DNA from: an uncultured Clostridia bacterium
GTDB lineage: Bacteria; Bacillota; Clostridia; Oscillospirales; Acutalibacteraceae
NCBI GenBank assembly: GCA_937876205.1
Contig: CALEII010000034.1
Location: forward strand, 1-64,000
DNA: 64,000 bases
Reading direction: 5' to 3'
Under the pieces are notes generated by a model. The model was given only the letters and a program-made list of their open reading frames with translations. It was not told the origin of the DNA and ran no database searches. How positions within the stretch are numbered: position 1 is the stretch's first letter; each line of letters starts with the position of its first letter. This document shows, piece after piece, positions 60,903 through 64,000 of this stretch. A program made the translations under genes and the position numbers.

Positions 60903-61874
60903 ATGAATATTGCAACTGTCGGCACATCGTGGATAACAGAAAGTTTTATTGCTTCATCAGCTTATGTTGATGACGTAGCTGTTTATGCTGTTTATTCAAG
61001 AAGTGAAGAAAAAGCAAAGGCTTTTGCTTTTAAAAATAATGTTGAAAAATACTATTCTTCACTTGAAGAAATGGTTTCTGATGATAAAATTGACGCAGTT
61101 TACATTGCAAGCCCCAATTCAAAGCACTATGAACAGGCAAAAATGTGCCTTCTGAACGATAAACACGTTATATGTGAAAAGCCTGCCGTTGTGACAAGTG
61201 AACAGCTTAAAGAAATTTATGAAATTGCTGACAGCAGAAATCTTGTTTTCCTGGAAGCGATGAAGTCAATGCATTCTGACGGACTTGGAGTAATAATGAA
61301 TTCAATTGCAGACCTTGGTGAAATCAGAACGGCTAGTATAGATTTTTCTCAGCATTCATCAAAATATGCTGCATACAAAAGGGGAGAAAACCCCAATATT
61401 TTCAATCCTGAAATGTGTACAGGTGCACTTATGGATTTAGGTGTATATTGTGTATACTTTGCGCTTGAATTATTCGGTGAACCCGTGAACGTGATTTCTC
61501 ATTCTGGCTTTCTGGAATCAGGTGCAGACTGTACAGGTACTCTGATTTTTGTTTATGATGACAAAACGATCACAATAACTTATTCAAAAACTGCAAACGG
61601 ATTTTTAGGCAGCCGTATTCTCGGTGAAAACGGCGCTATTACCGTTAAATCTGTTTCAAAACTTACCGGGATTGACAGATATTATAATGACGGCAGAAAA
61701 GAAGAGCTTTATCCTGTTATAGATGAGAATGTTGTTATGTCAAAAGAGATTGAAGCTTTCAGGGATTTCATTGACGGCAAAAACACAGATTATTACAATT
61801 ATTGCAAGCAGCTTGCATTTTCTTCCTGCAGAATAATTGAAAATATAAGAAACAATAACAATTTTGATTTCTGA
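60903..61874 (+). CDS. Gfo/Idh/MocA-family oxidoreductase
   Basis: The 323-aa NAD(P)-dependent dehydrogenase has an N-terminal Rossmann fold (MNIATVGTSWITESFI, AVYSRSEEKAKAFA, DAVYIASPNSKHYEQA). The family motif CEKPAVV supplies the conserved Lys, and the C-terminal alpha/beta domain has the FNPEMCTGALMDLGVYCVYFALELFG segment. Family members oxidise sugars, inositols or glucosides, including some C-glycosides. The exact substrate is unknown. AAAAGGGG precedes ATG 60903. It opens an operon with a beta-helix protein and a GH106-like enzyme, consistent with oxidising a monosaccharide product. Confidence 0.92.
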   Translation: MNIATVGTSWITESFIASSAYVDDVAVYAVYSRSEEKAKAFAFKNNVEKYYSSLEEMVSDDKIDAVYIASPNSKHYEQAKMCLLNDKHVICEKPAVVTSEQLKEIYEIADSRNLVFLEAMKSMHSDGLGVIMNSIADLGEIRTASIDFSQHSSKYAAYKRGENPNIFNPEMCTGALMDLGVYCVYFALELFGEPVNVISHSGFLESGADCTGTLIFVYDDKTITITYSKTANGFLGSRILGENGAITVKSVSKLTGIDRYYNDGRKEELYPVIDENVVMSKEIEAFRDFIDGKNTDYYNYCKQLAFSSCRIIENIRNNNNFDF

Positions 61875-61892
61875 TAAAGGAAGATTATTTTT

Positions 61893-62819
61893 ATGAAATT
61901 TGTAAATGTACTTGATAACAAAAATGTATTTGCTGACGGCATTCACGACGATACAAAAGAATTGCAGTCGTGTATTGATGAAGTGAAAGACGGCGGTACG
62001 GTTTATTTTCCCGACGGCACATATCTTATTTCAAATGCGCTTATATTCTATTCAAATCAGGTTTTCAAGCTTTCTGATAAAGCAGTTATTCTCAGAAGTG
62101 ATAAAAGTGAGCCTCTGACAAAATACCTTCTCGCATCCTATTCTGAAGTTGACTGGGGAGGTTATGAGGGGACTCATGATGTCGTGATTTCGGGCGGTAT
62201 TTTTGACGGTAATGAGAATATGACAGAAAAGTCAACCCTTGTAAACACAGTTCATTGCAAAAATATAACAATCGAAAACTGCAGGTTTGTGCATTGCTCT
62301 CAGTGGCATATGATTGAAATCAATTCAACTGAAAATGCAGTTGTCAGAAATTGTGTTTTTGACGGCCCTACATATACGAGTGTCAATGTTGACCTGTATA
62401 ATGAAGAAATTCAGATTGACCTTGCCCGTGAAGGCTCATACGGTCCCGTATACAACTGTGACCGCACTCTTATAGATTTCAAGCGTGATGATACTGTATG
62501 CCGCAATATAAAAATATATGATAATATTTTTAAGTGTAACGGTTTTCCTGCTATAGGGCATCACGGAGATGCACCTCATAATAATATTGAAATATACAAT
62601 AATATTTTTGACGGACCGTGTGGCAGAGACGGCAAGAGCAGGGGCTATATCATTTTCAGACCTATGGTTTATGAGATAAAAGTCAGCAAAAATGCTTTTC
62701 TTGCTCCCGAAGAAACAGATTCCCCCGCATATGGTATTATTTCTGAAAATCCTGATAAATCAGTCCTTGTTACGGAAAATAATATCTTTGCGGGTAAAAT
62801 TGATAAAAAGATTTTTTAA
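61893..62819 (+). CDS. Right-handed beta-helix protein (pectate lyase/GH28-like fold)
   Basis: The 308-aa product begins VNVLDNKNVFADGIHDDTKELQ and GGTVYFPDGTYLIS, the typical opening of Pectate_lyase_3/GH28-related beta-helices. The helix coils follow with repeated NITIENCRF, NAVVRNCVF, NIKIYDNIFKCNG and NIEIYNNIFDGPCG segments. A catalytic triad of GH28 (NTD, DD, HG) is not evident; GHHGDAPHNN is a possible active-site loop. There is no signal peptide, so the protein may work on imported oligosaccharides, for example rhamnogalacturonan-derived. It lies 18 bases after the Gfo/Idh gene with a AAAGGAAG site. Confidence 0.82.
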   Translation: MKFVNVLDNKNVFADGIHDDTKELQSCIDEVKDGGTVYFPDGTYLISNALIFYSNQVFKLSDKAVILRSDKSEPLTKYLLASYSEVDWGGYEGTHDVVISGGIFDGNENMTEKSTLVNTVHCKNITIENCRFVHCSQWHMIEINSTENAVVRNCVFDGPTYTSVNVDLYNEEIQIDLAREGSYGPVYNCDRTLIDFKRDDTVCRNIKIYDNIFKCNGFPAIGHHGDAPHNNIEIYNNIFDGPCGRDGKSRGYIIFRPMVYEIKVSKNAFLAPEETDSPAYGIISENPDKSVLVTENNIFAGKIDKKIF

Positions 62820-62833
62820 TCTGAGGTGAAAAT

Positions 62834-64000
62834 ATGATTTATAAAAAGAACAGTGAAAAGTGTCTTTCAAAAGAGCTTTTCAAAAATCCCACAAGTGAAT
62901 ACAGAGGAACACCATTCTGGGCTTGGAACTGTAAGCTTGATAAAGAAGAGCTCAAGTGGCAGATTGAAGTGTTCAAGGAAATGGGACTTGGCGGTTTCCA
63001 TATGCACGTAAGAACAGGTATGGCAACACCCTATCTTTCCGATGAATATATGGATATTGTAAAGGCTTGTGTTGAAAAGGCTAAGGAAGAAGAAATGCTT
63101 GCTTGGCTCTATGATGAGGACAGATGGCCTTCAGGTGCTGCAGGCGGTCTTGTAACAAGGGATAAGAAGTACCGTGCAAGATATCTTCTCTTTACGCCCG
63201 ATTCATATGAGGACAGCTCAGCGAGTCTTAACATAAACGATTCAAGAAGTGAAGGCGGCAGAAACGGTGAAGGTGACTTTCTGGCAGCTTATGATGTTGT
63301 TCTTGATGGTGAGGGATATCTTAAATCATATAAGAGAATTAGCAAAGATGATACAGCTGAGGGCACAAAATGGTATGCTTATATGGAAATCAGTTCTTCA
63401 TCAAGCTGGTATAATAATCAGGCATATCTTGATACTCTCAGCAAAGATGCCGTAAAACGTTTTGTCGAAGTTACACACGAAAGATACAAAGAAACAGTCG
63501 GTGATGACTTCGGTGATGCCGTTCCTGCTATCTTTACAGATGAGCCTCAGTTCTGCAGAAAGCAGACACTCAATAATTCAACCGATAAACACGATATCAA
63601 TCTTCCATGGACAGATGATATTCCCGAAACATACAAAAAGGCTTACGGTGACGATATTCTCGATTTTCTTCCCGAGCTTTTCTGGGATAAGAAAAATGAA
63701 GTAAGTCTTACCCGATACCGTTATCACGACCATATTTCAGAGCGTTTTTCAGAGGCTTTTGCTGATGTATGCGGTTCTTGGTGCCGTGAAAACGGGCTGT
63801 ATCTCACAGGCCATATGATGGAAGAGCCCTCACTTCACAGCCAGACTGCAGCTCTCGGTGAAGCAATGCGTTCATACCGCGGTTTTGACCTGCCCGGTAT
63901 TGATATGCTCTGCAACAGCTTCGAGTTCACAACTGCAAAACAAGCTCAGTCAGCCTGTCATCAGTTTGGCAGAGAGGGTGTACTTTCCGAGCTTTACGGT
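62834..64000 (+). CDS. GH106-like glycoside hydrolase, 3' end outside window
   Basis: ATG at 62834 follows GAGGTGA (62823-62829) and opens a frame that stays open for 389 codons to the window end. The N-terminus has YRGTPFWAWNCKLDKEELKW, the GLGGFHMHVRTGM strand and AWLYDEDRWPSGAAGG, features of the large GH106-like group (alpha-L-rhamnosidases of rhamnogalacturonan). IFTDEPQF and TGHMMEEP offer candidate catalytic carboxylates. There is no signal peptide. The visible part is perhaps 40% of a usual GH106 protein. It is the third gene of the Gfo/Idh operon and, with GH78, suggests rhamnose-containing substrates. Confidence 0.8.
   Translation, partial: MIYKKNSEKCLSKELFKNPTSEYRGTPFWAWNCKLDKEELKWQIEVFKEMGLGGFHMHVRTGMATPYLSDEYMDIVKACVEKAKEEEMLAWLYDEDRWPSGAAGGLVTRDKKYRARYLLFTPDSYEDSSASLNINDSRSEGGRNGEGDFLAAYDVVLDGEGYLKSYKRISKDDTAEGTKWYAYMEISSSSSWYNNQAYLDTLSKDAVKRFVEVTHERYKETVGDDFGDAVPAIFTDEPQFCRKQTLNNSTDKHDINLPWTDDIPETYKKAYGDDILDFLPELFWDKKNEVSLTRYRYHDHISERFSEAFADVCGSWCRENGLYLTGHMMEEPSLHSQTAALGEAMRSYRGFDLPGIDMLCNSFEFTTAKQAQSACHQFGREGVLSELYG

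Noticed and set aside
1..64000. Phage, IS, toxin-antitoxin, restriction or other defence systems
   Set aside because: No integrase, transposase, inverted terminal repeats, nuclease or defence-domain genes were seen.

Overview
The window looks like the chromosome of a low-to-middle GC anaerobic Firmicute, most likely a gut-type Clostridia/Oscillospiraceae relative. The reasons are strong AGGAGG-like ribosome binding sites, many canonical TTGaca-N17-TATAAT promoters, oxygen-sensitive enzyme families (2-hydroxyacyl-CoA dehydratase type with activase, CooC-like ATPase) and dense carbohydrate-active enzymes. The taxon is an inference. I see no phage, IS element, CRISPR array, tRNA or rRNA.

Layout. 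(1) 1-6206 (+): a compact envelope/zinc-ribbon operon: a DUF4428 protein with a Q/G/Y-rich tail, a 52-aa membrane protein, a zinc-ribbon protein, a TPM-domain protein, an unrecognised protein and two lipoproteins. (2) 6370-11497 (-): GH92 mannosidase, membrane acyltransferase, 2-hydroxyacid dehydrogenase and a TIM-barrel isomerase/epimerase. (3) 11685-18598 (+): a tight operon of an Old Yellow Enzyme-like Fe-S flavoprotein, an SDR, a FAD flavoprotein, a GH3 glycosidase and an esterase, diverging from region 2. (4) 18643-20637 (-): heparinase II/III-like protein. (5) 20799-24890 (+): fumarase, malic enzyme, and a separate cation/proton antiporter. (6) 25048-30800 (+): CooC-like ATPase, two 2-hydroxyacyl-CoA-dehydratase-like subunits, the activase, a 51-aa membrane peptide, a truncated acetyl-CoA-synthase-like protein and a methyltransferase. 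This is the best candidate for an uncharacterised metalloenzyme system. (7) 30801-38212: a decayed ORF, GH78 rhamnosidase (-), GH39-like enzyme and esterase (+), PHP phosphoesterase and glycerophosphodiesterase (-). (8) 38454-47943 (+): a 2834-aa multidomain surface protein, an overlapping 81-aa six-cysteine peptide and a membrane-anchored protein. (9) 48022-52195 (+): GH38 mannosidase and an alpha/beta hydrolase. (10) 52249-60758 (-): a seven-gene operon (GNAT, unknown polytopic membrane protein, HAD phosphatase, GH13 glucosidase, lipase, propeller/six-hairpin fusion, propeller-like protein). (11) 60903-64000 (+): Gfo/Idh/MocA dehydrogenase, beta-helix protein and a GH106-like enzyme running off the window.

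How it fits together: at least eight glycosidase or lyase families plus esterases point to breakdown of mannose-, rhamnose-, glucose- and uronic-acid-containing glycans or plant glycosides. Most of these enzymes lack signal peptides, so oligosaccharides are probably imported by transporters encoded elsewhere. Fumarase and malic enzyme link fumarate, malate and pyruvate. Almost all gaps are shorter than 250 bp and hold promoters or rho-independent terminators, listed individually.
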